32,031 bases of DNA from an uncultured Gemmiger sp. (GTDB taxonomy: Bacteria; Bacillota; Clostridia; Oscillospirales; Ruminococcaceae), in contig CAKSUQ010000021.1 in assembly GCA_934502625.1 (NCBI GenBank), positions 1 to 32,031 on the forward strand. The letters are read 5' to 3'. Of the stretch, positions 24,790 through 32,031 are shown piece after piece. The notes under the pieces were generated by a model. It did not search any database, was not told the origin of the DNA, and was given only the letters and a program-made list of their open reading frames with translations. The first letter of the stretch is position 1. Each line of letters starts with the position of its first letter. The position numbers were made by a program, and so were the translations under genes.

Positions 24790-25563
24790 TTGATATTTGA
24801 CCCGGAAATGTACTGCGCCGCCGCCGAAAGCACGGAATTGGACGGTACAGCGCCCTTGTCCCTGACCGGCAGCGGGCTGTGGGTGGGGGTGCTCTCCCGC
24901 GGGATCTGCCGCCTGAACGGATATGAGCGCCCCGGCCAGAGCGGCGATGTCCTGCTGGGCACTGCGCCCCTGACCCTGACGCCGGAGACAGACTGTCACC
25001 TGCTGGCGGTGCGGCTGACCGGCCGATGCGCCGACGCCTATGGCTTGCAGCTCGGTGCGCCCTGCTGGGCGGATGGCGCGTCCTGCCCCGGCGCGGCAGA
25101 GCTGATCGCCCAGCTGCACGGTGCCCACACGGCGGCTATGGCCTACGCGCTGCTCTGCGCCGTGGGCAAGGCCGACGAGACCGCCCGCCCCCTGCCCCCG
25201 TTGGTGGCCGAGGCCGTGGCGGCCATCCGGCAGAACTATATGGCGCTCTACGGCGTCGAGGAATTGAGCGAGCAGCTGGGTGTGACGAAAAGCCATCTGG
25301 TGCGGGTGTTCAAGCAGGAGATCGGTGTGCCGCCGGGCAAATACCTGACAAGCGTGCGCATCGAGGCCGTGAAGGCGCTGCTGCTGAGTGATGAATATAA
25401 TCTTGACATGATCGCAGGCTTGACCGGGTTTTCGGGGGCAAACTACCTCTGCCGCGTCTTCAAGCGGGAGGTCGGGATCTCCCCCGCCGCTTGGCGCGCC
25501 GCCGCTGCCCCCCTGCCCGCCGTGCCGAAGCTCCCGCCGAGAAGTCAGGAGATGTATGTGTAA
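24790..25563 (+). CDS. AraC-family regulator, divergent from the sugar ABC ATPase
   Basis: 257 residues if the TTG at 24790-24792 is used; it lies 6 nt after AGAGGTG. A GTG at 24781 (in that site) and an ATG at 24808 (no site) are alternatives. The N-terminal part (about 15-80) looks like a small cupin-type sensor domain. The C-terminal AraC double helix-turn-helix spans about 138-236: VEELSEQLGVTKSHLVRVFK and GFSGANYLCRVFKREVGISP. The ligand is probably a sugar, guessed from its divergence from a sugar ATPase. It is transcribed from a perfect-consensus promoter and ends at a strong terminator. Confidence 0.88.
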   Translation: MIFDPEMYCAAAESTELDGTAPLSLTGSGLWVGVLSRGICRLNGYERPGQSGDVLLGTAPLTLTPETDCHLLAVRLTGRCADAYGLQLGAPCWADGASCPGAAELIAQLHGAHTAAMAYALLCAVGKADETARPLPPLVAEAVAAIRQNYMALYGVEELSEQLGVTKSHLVRVFKQEIGVPPGKYLTSVRIEAVKALLLSDEYNLDMIAGLTGFSGANYLCRVFKREVGISPAAWRAAAAPLPAVPKLPPRSQEMYV

Positions 25564-25570
25564 AAAGGAA

Positions 25571-25593
25571 AGGCTTCCCCCCAGAGGAAAGGC
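25571..25593. repeat. Short remnant of the TTCCCC hairpin repeat
   Basis: AGGCTTCCCCCCAGAGGAAA then GGC resembles the first hairpin of the element at 7584-7720 (CTTCCCC...AGAGG). It is a single, imperfect hairpin behind the AraC gene and just before its terminator. Confidence 0.4.
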
Positions 25594-25595
25594 AT

Positions 25596-25642
25596 ACAAA
25601 CAAACCCGCCCGATGCGCACTGCATCGGGCGGGTTTCTTATG
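25596..25642 (+). terminator. Bidirectional terminator between the AraC gene and galE
   Basis: Fifteen-base-pair perfect stem: AAACCCGCCCGATGC (25602-25616) with GCATCGGGCGGGTTT (25622-25636), loop GCACT. Both strands give T-rich tails (TTTCTT and TTTGTTTG). It serves two convergent genes. Confidence 0.93.
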
Positions 25643-25647
25643 CGATT

Positions 25648-26673
25648 TTATTTCGCAGTCTTATACCCATCCGGGTTGTGGCTCTGCCAGTTCCAGCTGT
25701 CGCGGCACATGTCCTCGATGCCGTACTGCGCCTCCCAGCCCAGCTCGCGCTTGGCCTTGCTGGGGTCGCACCAACACTCGGCGATGTCGCCGGGGCGGCG
25801 CGGGTCGATGACGTAGGGAATCTCCTTGCCACAGGCCTTGCTGAAGGCGTTGATGACGTCCAGTACGCTGTAGCCGTGGCCGGTGCCGAGGTTGCAGATG
25901 AAGAGGCCGGGCTTCTCCTCCAGCTTCTTGATGGCTGCGACGTGGCCGCGCGCCAGATCGACGACGTGGATGTAGTCGCGCACGCCGGTGCCGTCGGGCG
26001 TCGGGTAGTCGTTGCCGAAGACGTGGACCTTCTCCAGCTTGCCGACCGCGACCTTTGCGATGTAAGGCACGAGATTGTTGGGGATGCCGTTGGGGTCTTC
26101 GCCGATCAGGCCGGAGGAATGCGCGCCAATGGGGTTAAAGTAACGCAGCAGCGCGACATTCAGTTCGGGGTCAGCCTTGCAGCAGTCGGTCAGGATCTGC
26201 TCGGTGAAGACCTTCGTCGTGCCGTAGGGGTTGGTGGTGCCGCCGACGGGGAAATCCTCGCGGATGGGCACACTGGCGGGGTCGCCGTAGACCGTGGCGG
26301 AGGAGGAGAAGATGATGTTGTGGCAGTCGTGGCGGCGCATGACATCCAGAATATTCAGCGTGCAGGCCAAGTTGTTGGAGTAGTACTCGATGGGCTTCGA
26401 GACGCTCTCACCGACAGCCTTGTAGGCGGCAAACTGGATGACGCAGTCGATGTCCTCGTTCTCGGCGAAGATTTTCTCGACGGCGGCCTTGTCGGTCATG
26501 TCGGCCTCGACAAAGCGGAAGTCCTTGCCCGCGATCTTCTTGACGCGTGCGAGAGCCTCCGGGCAGGAGTTGTAGTAGTTATCGGCCACGACGATGTCGT
26601 AGCCCGCGTTCAACAGCTCGACACAGGTGTGGCTGCCGATGTAACCGGCGCCACCGCTAACCAAAATTGCCAT
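25648..26673 (-). CDS. galE: UDP-glucose 4-epimerase
   Basis: 341 residues, normal length. Interconverts UDP-glucose and UDP-galactose, feeding galactose use and cell-surface sugar synthesis. NAD-binding GGAGYIG is at 7-13. The extended-SDR catalytic set is Ser in SSSATVYG (about 125), Y150 and K154 in NPYGTTK. RYFNPIGAHSSG and DYIHVVDLA are typical of GalE. The ATG at 26671-26673 follows AAGGAG with 9-nt spacing. It is the last of a minus-strand run after the second AraC gene (73-nt gap). No galK or galT is present, which fits a housekeeping or surface-polysaccharide role. Confidence 0.96.
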   Translation of the reverse strand: MAILVSGGAGYIGSHTCVELLNAGYDIVVADNYYNSCPEALARVKKIAGKDFRFVEADMTDKAAVEKIFAENEDIDCVIQFAAYKAVGESVSKPIEYYSNNLACTLNILDVMRRHDCHNIIFSSSATVYGDPASVPIREDFPVGGTTNPYGTTKVFTEQILTDCCKADPELNVALLRYFNPIGAHSSGLIGEDPNGIPNNLVPYIAKVAVGKLEKVHVFGNDYPTPDGTGVRDYIHVVDLARGHVAAIKKLEEKPGLFICNLGTGHGYSVLDVINAFSKACGKEIPYVIDPRRPGDIAECWCDPSKAKRELGWEAQYGIEDMCRDSWNWQSHNPDGYKTAK

Positions 26674-26746
26674 AACAGTCGTCTCCTTACTATTTTATGA
26701 TATTGTTGCCTGTGGGCGGGCGGCTTGCCTGCCCTTTGTCACTATT

Positions 26747-27679
26747 TTACTTTTTCTGCGGGGATTCTGCAATAGAAGTTTTTAATTCCTGTTTGTCTTT
26801 TTGTTGCCTGTTTTGCCGCCGTGCGGTCAGCCCCTGTTGGATGCGTCGGTAGGCGGACGGCGTGTGCCCCGTGGCTGCGTGGAATTTCTGGCTGAAATAC
26901 GCGCCGGAGCAGTAGCCCATCTGGACGGCCACCTCGCCAGGGGACGCCCCGCGCGCGAGCAGCTGGGCGGCGTACTCGATGCGCATGGCGGAAAATTCCT
27001 CCATCGCGGTGCGGTGCAGCCGGGCGCGGAACGCCTGCTGCAGCTGCGGCCGGGTGCAGCCCAGCGCGGTGCAGAGCTCGCCGATTTTCAGCTCGTGCTC
27101 AAGATTTTCGGCGAAATAGGCGCGGGCTTCCTCCACGAGGGCGTTCTGGCGGCGCTCGCGGCGCACACGTGCCACAGGGCGGCGGGTGCGGCGGCAACGG
27201 CGCGCCAGCAGGATGAGCAGATTTTCCAGATGGATGACGAACTGCTGCATCGCGCCGAAGGGCAGCTCGGCTTTGACAGTCGGGCGCTGGCCGGGTGTGG
27301 GCGCGGCGTCAAACAGCTCGTTGGCGGCGTTCGCCAGCCAGTTCAGATCGTGCTGCTCGGCGGGCTCTGTGTGCATCATCGCGCCGCGGAAGCGATCCAT
27401 TGCCGCGCCGGTGCAGTAAAAATCGATGCGCAGCGTCTCCGGCGGCACCTCGCCGACTGTGGCCATGGCGAACACCTCGCCCGGCTGGTGGAACAGCAGC
27501 CCGCCGGCCCGCAGCAGGACGCGGCGGTCATCGCAGCGTTCCTCGATCGCGCCGCTGCGCACGAAGACCAGCTGCCACGCCTGCGTCTCGCTGGGCGGGA
27601 AGGAGTCGTCGGTGCGCCATTCCGACGCGCGCGCCGCAGGCACCGATTCGACCCGCAGCGGAAATTCTTCGTTCAGCAT
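26747..27679 (-). CDS. AraC-family regulator upstream of galE
   Basis: 310 residues. An N-terminal cupin-like sensor domain spans about 30-95 (LVFVRSGAIEERCDDRRVLL, then GGLLFHQPGE). An unusually Arg-rich hinge, ARRCRRTRRPVARVRRERR, lies at 159-177. The AraC double helix-turn-helix is at about 180-280, with GYCSGAYFSQKFHAATGHTP in the second half. The Lys/Gln/Arg-rich C-terminal tail of about 30 residues is not part of the fold. The ATG at 27677-27679 follows AAGGGGG. It is 45 nt behind the metzincin-like lipoprotein and 73 nt before galE, on the same strand as both. Targets are unknown; galE is the simplest guess. Confidence 0.88.
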   Translation of the reverse strand: MLNEEFPLRVESVPAARASEWRTDDSFPPSETQAWQLVFVRSGAIEERCDDRRVLLRAGGLLFHQPGEVFAMATVGEVPPETLRIDFYCTGAAMDRFRGAMMHTEPAEQHDLNWLANAANELFDAAPTPGQRPTVKAELPFGAMQQFVIHLENLLILLARRCRRTRRPVARVRRERRQNALVEEARAYFAENLEHELKIGELCTALGCTRPQLQQAFRARLHRTAMEEFSAMRIEYAAQLLARGASPGEVAVQMGYCSGAYFSQKFHAATGHTPSAYRRIQQGLTARRQNRQQKDKQELKTSIAESPQKK

Positions 27680-27724
27680 GGGTGAGTCCCCCTTCCGATA
27701 GATGTCGGGATGGTGCGGCTTCCG

Positions 27725-28723
27725 TCAAATCGCTACTGCGTCCGGCCACATGTTTTCCGCCGGTTCGGTGTCCTCCCCGCTCCCCTGCCGGAACACCCCC
27801 GGCTCGACCTGCGCCAGAAGCGGGAACTCGTCCAGCTCCGGGCAGGTGTCGGCCAAGCCAAGGCAGTAGGCCGTCAGCGGGCTGAGCTCCTTCGTGATGG
27901 CGTCAAAATTGCTCGTGCCATCATCCTCGTAGGTGCTCAGCATAATGTCGTTGGGGTAGGCTTCCTCGACATACTGCACCAGCGCGTCGTCCACATAGGC
28001 GTCGCCGCTGCCATCGTAGAGGTCGGGCGCGCCGAACATATGTAAGATTTCGTGGGCGTAGGTCGCCGGGGACTCGCCCTCACCGTCGGTGTAGGCGTCG
28101 GTCTTGTAGATGCAGCTGTACTCGTAGTAGAAATACTGCTCGTCGTCGGCATAGTGCACCATCGTGAACGACGTGCCGTCGATGGGCAGAAAGAACAGAA
28201 ACCCGATCTGCTTCGCGCCGTAGACGGCCAAGCGGCTGTCGGCGGCCAACGACTCGCACAAGGTGTCCATCTCGGTCAAAAACTGCGAGCTTTCGTCGGA
28301 ATTTCGCCCGCCGCGCAGGGTGGACTGCACAAGATAGCTGCGGGTCAGCGCGGCGTCGCTGCCGTCCTCGGTGCGGTCGCAGATGAGCTTCGGCGTCACG
28401 CCGTACTCCCCTGCCTGCGCCGTGATCCAGTCGACGGCCATCTGGGTGCGCTGCACGGCGGCGGCGCGGTCGTCGGCGTCCCATGTGTTGCCGTGGGCGG
28501 CGTCGTTCAAAAAGACACTGACAAGCACCGTCGGGGTGTTCAGCAGCGCGACGCTGCCATAGTTTTTCTGTGCGGTAGTGAAGGTGGGCGTCGGCTCCGG
28601 CGTGGCGGTAGCCGACGGGCTGGTGGGCGGCAGCTGCATGGGCGTGCGCTGCACCGAGAACCGGGCAGAGCAGCCGCACAGCAGCGCCACCGCCAGCACG
28701 AGGGCGGCCAGACGTTTGTACAT
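27725..28723 (-). CDS. Lipoprotein with a metzincin-type zinc protease motif
   Basis: 332 residues from the ATG at 28721-28723, 10 nt behind the clp gene and preceded by AAGGGG. A longer frame runs back into clp and is a shadow. N-terminal signal MYKRLAALVLAVALLCGC gives a lipobox with lipidated C18, followed by a Pro/Thr/Ser-rich tether (28-50). The zinc site HEILHMFGAPD spans 224-234 (H224, E225, H228, G231, D234), the HExxHxxGxxD form of metzincin-type proteases with Asp as third ligand. M261 in DIMLS could be the Met-turn. It is probably an extracytoplasmic protease. I do not recognise a characterised family. Confidence 0.72.
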   Translation of the reverse strand: MYKRLAALVLAVALLCGCSARFSVQRTPMQLPPTSPSATATPEPTPTFTTAQKNYGSVALLNTPTVLVSVFLNDAAHGNTWDADDRAAAVQRTQMAVDWITAQAGEYGVTPKLICDRTEDGSDAALTRSYLVQSTLRGGRNSDESSQFLTEMDTLCESLAADSRLAVYGAKQIGFLFFLPIDGTSFTMVHYADDEQYFYYEYSCIYKTDAYTDGEGESPATYAHEILHMFGAPDLYDGSGDAYVDDALVQYVEEAYPNDIMLSTYEDDGTSNFDAITKELSPLTAYCLGLADTCPELDEFPLLAQVEPGVFRQGSGEDTEPAENMWPDAVAI

Positions 28724-28733
28724 GGCGCACCCC

Positions 28734-31046
28734 TTAAATTTCCAGAACGGCCTTGCCGTCGTGGTCGGCCAGCTCCAGCGTGACCGCGCGGCCATCCAGA
28801 CGGCCGTCGACCAGCGCGTCGGACACGGGGTCTTCGATGGTCTTGCGGATGGTGCGGCGCAGCTCGCGCGCACCGTACTTTGTCGAGCTTTCGGCCACGA
28901 TGTCCGCCAGCGCGGGCTGCGTGTAGTGCAGCGTGATGCCATGGGCGGCGAGGCCGGGTGCGTATTCGTCCAGCATCAGCGCGGCGATCTTTTCGAGATT
29001 TTCCTCGCTCAGCGGCTTGAAGGTGATGATTTCGTCCACGCGGCCGATAAATTCGGGGCGCAGGAACTCCTGCAATGCCTTCATGCTGCGGTCGGCGCTG
29101 GCGACCTCGGCCTTCTTGCCAAAGCCCGTCGCGCCGGTCGTGTCGGTGGAGCCCGCGTTGGACGTCATGCAGATGACCGTGTTCGAGAAGTCCACCGTGC
29201 GTCCCTGCGCGTCGTTGATCTTGCCCTCATCAAGGATCTGCAGCAGGATATTCATGACGTCAGGATGCGCTTTTTCGATCTCATCGAACAGCACAACGCT
29301 GTAGGGGTGGCGGCGGACTTTTTCGGTCAGCTGCCCGGCCTCGTCGTAGCCGACATAGCCCGGAGGCGAACCGATCAGACGCGACACCGCATATTTTTCC
29401 ATATATTCGCTCATGTCGATGGAGATCAGCGGGTCGACGGTGTCGAACAGCTGGTTCGCCAGCTGCTTGACGAGCTCGGTCTTGCCGACACCGGTGGGGC
29501 CGACGAAGATGAAGCTGGCTGGGCGGTGACGACCGGACAGGTCGGCGCGGGCGCGTTTGATGGCACCTGCCACGGCGTGCACGGCCTCGTCCTGCCCGAT
29601 GATGTGAGCTTTCAGCGCATCCTCCAACCCCTGCAGGCGGCCATACTCGGTCTCCTTGATCTTCACGGCGGGCACACCCGTCCACAGCTCGATGACCTGC
29701 GCGACGTCGTCCATCGTGACCTCGATTTCAGCCACCTTCAGCTGCAAGGCTGGCAACTTTTCGCGGTGCTGCGCCAATTCCGTCTTGACGGCGGCCAGCG
29801 CCTCGTAGTCGATGGCGGCGGCCTGCCCGTTCTCCGGCTCCGGGTTTTCCAGCTCGTGTTCGCGGTTTTCCAGTTCGGCGACGGCGCGCTGCGCCTCGAT
29901 CAATTCCGTGATTTCGGGGTGGCGCAGGTTGCAGCAGGCGCAGGCCTCGTCCAGCAGGTCGATGGCTTTGTCGGGCAGGAAGCGGTCGGTGATATAGCGC
30001 TCCGACAGCTTGACGATGCTCGTCACGATAGGGTCAGGCACGCGGACGCAGTGGTGCTTTTCGTAGTAGACGCGGATGCCCTTGATGACCTCGATGGTGT
30101 CGAGCAACGACGGCTCCTCGACCTTGACGGGCTGGAAACGGCGTTCCAGCGCGGAATCCTTCTCGATATATTTGCGGTACTCGGCAAAGGTCGTCGCGCC
30201 GATGACCTGCATCTGCCCACGGGAGAGCGCGGGCTTCATGATGTTGGCGGCGTTCATAGAGCCGTCGGAATCGCCCGCGCCCACGATGGAGTGGATCTCA
30301 TCGATGAACAGGATAATGTTCCCGGCGGCCTTGACCTCGTTGATCAGCCCCTTGACGCGCTGCTCAAACTGGCCGCGGAACTGGGTGCCCGCGACGAGGG
30401 ACGTCATGTCCAGCAGGTAGATTTCCTTCTCCTGCAGCCGCGCGGGAACTTTGCCCTCGGCGATGCGCTGGGCGATGCCCTCGGCGATGGCAGTCTTGCC
30501 GACGCCTGCCTCGCCGATCAGGCAGGGGTTGTTCTTCTGGCGGCGGCACAAAATCTGGATCGTGCGGTAAATTTCACGGTCGCGGCCGATGATGCGGTCG
30601 GTCTTGCCGTCGCGCGCCTTCTGTGTCAGGTTCTCACAGTAGGTTTCCAGAAACTTGCGGCGGGGAGTTTTCTCTTTTTTGCCATTTTTGCCCTTGGCGT
30701 CGTCCTTATTCTGGCGCGCGCCAAAGCCGAACGGGAACACGGGGCTGCCGCCGGGGACAAAATCGTCCTGCGGGGCGGGCTCGTCGCCGCCCTCGGCGTC
30801 GTCGCCGTTCATCATCGGTGTCATCATGCCGGATTCGGCGGCCTCCTGCAGGAAGCTGCCCATCCGCTCCTCCATATTTTCCAAGTCCTGATCGGACATG
30901 CCGAACTGCTTCATCAGATCGTCGACGGGTTGGATGTGCATGGCGCGGGCGCAGGTCAGGCAGTAGCCCTCCTGCACGGGTTTGCCGTTTTCAAGCCGCT
31001 GCACAAAGACGACAGCGGGACGCTTTTGGCATTTCACACAAAGCAT
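28734..31046 (-). CDS. clpE: ClpE-type AAA+ unfoldase with an N-terminal zinc finger
   Basis: 770 residues from the ATG at 31044-31046 behind GAGGTG; a longer frame upstream crosses a repeat and is not used. Zinc finger C3/C6/C29/C32 (CxxC...CxxC), then a Gly/Asp/Met-rich flexible linker (75-130) and no Clp_N repeats, as in ClpE. AAA-1: GEAGVGKT (178-185) and ILFIDE (245-250). A short coiled middle region is at about 380-445. AAA-2: GPTGVGKT (516-523) and VVLFDE (584-589). The loop that docks on ClpP is usually [LIV]GF; here ATGFG (639-643). It likely feeds damaged proteins to ClpP after stress. No CtsR-type heptamer repeat was seen upstream. Confidence 0.85.
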   Translation of the reverse strand: MLCVKCQKRPAVVFVQRLENGKPVQEGYCLTCARAMHIQPVDDLMKQFGMSDQDLENMEERMGSFLQEAAESGMMTPMMNGDDAEGGDEPAPQDDFVPGGSPVFPFGFGARQNKDDAKGKNGKKEKTPRRKFLETYCENLTQKARDGKTDRIIGRDREIYRTIQILCRRQKNNPCLIGEAGVGKTAIAEGIAQRIAEGKVPARLQEKEIYLLDMTSLVAGTQFRGQFEQRVKGLINEVKAAGNIILFIDEIHSIVGAGDSDGSMNAANIMKPALSRGQMQVIGATTFAEYRKYIEKDSALERRFQPVKVEEPSLLDTIEVIKGIRVYYEKHHCVRVPDPIVTSIVKLSERYITDRFLPDKAIDLLDEACACCNLRHPEITELIEAQRAVAELENREHELENPEPENGQAAAIDYEALAAVKTELAQHREKLPALQLKVAEIEVTMDDVAQVIELWTGVPAVKIKETEYGRLQGLEDALKAHIIGQDEAVHAVAGAIKRARADLSGRHRPASFIFVGPTGVGKTELVKQLANQLFDTVDPLISIDMSEYMEKYAVSRLIGSPPGYVGYDEAGQLTEKVRRHPYSVVLFDEIEKAHPDVMNILLQILDEGKINDAQGRTVDFSNTVICMTSNAGSTDTTGATGFGKKAEVASADRSMKALQEFLRPEFIGRVDEIITFKPLSEENLEKIAALMLDEYAPGLAAHGITLHYTQPALADIVAESSTKYGARELRRTIRKTIEDPVSDALVDGRLDGRAVTLELADHDGKAVLEI

Positions 31047-31104
31047 TGTATCACCTCTATGAAAAGTGCCCGATAAGGGGCACGTGGGATTGCGATAAAT
31101 TGTT

Positions 31105-31157
31105 GTAGGGGGCGGCGTCCTCGACGCCCCGCGGGCGGATAGGAAATCTGCCCCTAT
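31105..31157. repeat. Variant palindromic intergenic repeat, copy C
   Basis: One arm (31133-31157) matches the GTAGGGGC repeats on the reverse strand (GGGCGGATAGGAAATCTGCC). The other arm differs: GTAGGGGGCGGCGTCCTCGA, then CGCCCC. Outside it, TGCGATA (31091-31097) and TATCGCA (31155-31161) are inverted, not direct, repeats. It lies in the clpE leader. Confidence 0.6.
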
Positions 31158-31172
31158 CGCAGCTATACTACT

Positions 31173-31201
31173 ATTATTAAACAAACCCTGCCAAATTGCA
31201 A
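31173..31201 (-). promoter_or_regulatory. Promoter of clpE, embedded in the upstream terminator
   Basis: Minus strand: -35 TTGCAA (31196-31201), 17 bp, -10 AATAAT (31173-31178, five of six). The -35 is in the loop of the CvpA terminator, and its 3' arm plus T-run is the spacer. The leader is about 120 nt and includes repeat copy C. Confidence 0.55.
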
Positions 31202-31213
31202 GTTTTGGCGGGG
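31179..31213 (-). terminator. Terminator of the CvpA-family gene
   Basis: Imperfect 10-bp stem: 31186-31195 (CCCTGCCAAA on plus) with 31204-31213 (TTTGGCGGGG), one mismatch on the minus strand, loop of 8, followed on minus by TTTGTTT. Confidence 0.7.
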
Positions 31214-31229
31214 CTTGTTCAGAATTTGT

Positions 31230-31901
31230 TTAATAATGGGTCAGAAACGGGTTAAACGCGCCGAAGAAACTGTAGCCGATGCTGCGCTGCAAAACGGCGG
31301 TATTCAGCCAGTCGAGGCTGCCTGCCGTGACGCTGGCGGCAAACCACAGAACCAGCGCCAGCAGCCAGCAGTCCAGTGCGCCGGTGCAAAGCCCCAGCAC
31401 AAGGCCGAGCACCTGATTGACGCCGCCGACGAGGGGCACGCCGTTGATGCCGCGCAGCACGGCGATCAGCAGGCTAAACGCCCAGCGCACAACGACGCAG
31501 AGCAGCACAAAAAGCACCACCTGCACCAGCGGCAGAATGACCGGCTCCAGCAGCGATGTGACTTTTTCGGGCAGCTGGCCGCCTGCGGTCTGGATGGCCT
31601 CGGCCAGCGTGGTGCGCAGGCTGTCGGGCAGGAAGTCAAGCCCCTGCACGGCGGCAGCGATGTCCCCGCCCGACTGGGCGACGGCGGCCTCGACTTTTTC
31701 GGTCACAGTGTCGCTGAGGAACTTTTCGTAGATGCCGGGGGCGAGGGTGCGGCTGCCCCAGACGGCAACACCGACGCCAAGCACCGCGCCGATCAGCTCG
31801 GCCAGCCCGGCGAGAAAGCCCTTCTGCCAGCTTTTCACAGCGGCGAAGGAAAAGACGGCCAAAAACAGCAGGTCATAGATCAAAGATAGGGAAAATGACA
31901 T
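31230..31901 (-). CDS. CvpA-family membrane protein
   Basis: 223 residues from the ATG at 31899-31901. Four membrane segments are evident: about 6-22, 28-47, 109-140 and 146-180. Between the second and third lies a roughly 55-residue external or amphipathic part with Ala/Glu-rich helices. The layout fits CvpA/colicin V production family proteins, whose molecular role is not settled. Its ribosome site is weak (AAAGAAG). Longer in-frame upstream sequence passes through repeat DNA and is excluded. It is followed by a terminator and then clpE on the same strand. Confidence 0.75.
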   Translation of the reverse strand: MSFSLSLIYDLLFLAVFSFAAVKSWQKGFLAGLAELIGAVLGVGVAVWGSRTLAPGIYEKFLSDTVTEKVEAAVAQSGGDIAAAVQGLDFLPDSLRTTLAEAIQTAGGQLPEKVTSLLEPVILPLVQVVLFVLLCVVVRWAFSLLIAVLRGINGVPLVGGVNQVLGLVLGLCTGALDCWLLALVLWFAASVTAGSLDWLNTAVLQRSIGYSFFGAFNPFLTHY

Positions 31902-31933
31902 AGATGGGTACTTCTTTCTGTTTGTAGATGAAT

Positions 31934-31951
31934 GGCTTCCCCTAGGGAGGC
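31934..31951. repeat. Short TTCCCC hairpin, relative of the element at 7584
   Basis: GGCTTCCCCTAGGGAGGC is an imperfect inverted repeat resembling the outer hairpin of the 137-bp element. It is upstream of the CvpA gene. Confidence 0.4.
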
Positions 31952-31954
31952 TAA

Positions 31955-32027
31955 GGCAACACCGCACAATTCCCGCCTGACGGCTCAAGCACCGCTCCGG
32001 CGGCTGCGGCACGGCATCTGCGTTGCC
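31955..32027. repeat. Candidate repeat unit at the right edge
   Basis: GGCAAC (31955-31960) and GTTGCC (32022-32027) enclose 61 GC-rich bases containing imperfect inverted segments (CCGCCTGACGG; CCGCTCCGGCGGC). It has no open frame of its own. It looks like another intergenic repeat family; only this copy is in the window, so the call rests on the terminal symmetry. Confidence 0.35.
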
Positions 32028-32031
32028 AAAA

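Noticed and set aside
26714..26734. Stem GGGCGGGC/GCCTGCCC between the second AraC gene and galE as a terminator
   Set aside because: The T-rich tail is on the plus strand, where no gene ends; on the minus strand there is no T-run.
28724..28942. N-terminal extension of the metzincin-like lipoprotein
   Set aside because: It overlaps the 3' end of clpE in another frame; the ATG at 28721-28723 has a ribosome site and a proper lipoprotein signal.
31047..31184. N-terminal extension of ClpE
   Set aside because: It crosses palindromic repeat DNA and lies partly outside the likely transcript; the zinc-finger start MLCVKC matches the family.
31047..31229. CtsR or CIRCE operator before clpE
   Set aside because: No GGTCAAA-type tandem heptamers and no CIRCE inverted repeat were found on reading both strands.

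Overview
The window looks like chromosomal DNA of a GC-rich, anaerobic, butyrate-forming Clostridia member. The best guess is the Oscillospiraceae/Ruminococcaceae (Gemmiger / Subdoligranulum / Faecalibacterium side). This rests on the complete acetyl-CoA to butyrate gene set ending in ptb-buk, strong GGAGG-type ribosome binding sites, a clostridial-type Rex-like operator, and short palindromic intergenic repeats. The genus is inference; no rRNA gene is present.

Left third (1-8816): a divergent butyrate locus. On the minus strand coaD is followed by thl, crt, hbd, bcd, etfB and etfA (cut by the left edge). These convert two acetyl-CoA to crotonyl-CoA and then, through the Bcd/Etf complex, to butyryl-CoA. 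On the plus strand ptb and buk turn butyryl-CoA into butyrate plus ATP. Both arms leave one 417-bp control region (6247-6663) with a recognisable promoter in each direction and three Rex-like palindromes, two of them lying on the promoters. A 137-bp double-hairpin element with a 13-bp target duplication has inserted between ptb and buk.

Middle (8890-19103): a YitT-family membrane protein; a SurA/PrsA-like lipoprotein divergent from ung, the two promoters sharing one palindromic -35 box; a small membrane-bound XRE regulator; a HAD phosphatase after gpsA; then a minus-strand group of a GT-C-like membrane protein, queH, a duplicated CmpB-type membrane protein, an unusual cytosolic fusion of a ParB-like domain with a BMP-type ligand-binding domain, and a phosphoesterase overlapping it by four bases. 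The fusion plus phosphoesterase pair is my best candidate for an undescribed system.

Right third (19116-32031): the GT-C-like gene, a fused fructose-type PTS EIIABC, an orphan sugar ABC ATPase divergent from an AraC regulator with face-to-face overlapping promoters, galE, a second AraC regulator, a metzincin-like lipoprotein directly behind a ClpE-type unfoldase, and a CvpA-family protein. Three terminators here (21521-21561, 23500-23531, 31179-31213) carry the TTG of a candidate downstream -35 box in the hairpin loop, with the 3' arm and U-tract forming an exact 17-bp spacer.

No rRNA, tRNA, CRISPR array, prophage or transposase gene was seen. Only 6247-6663 exceeds 300 bases without a gene.
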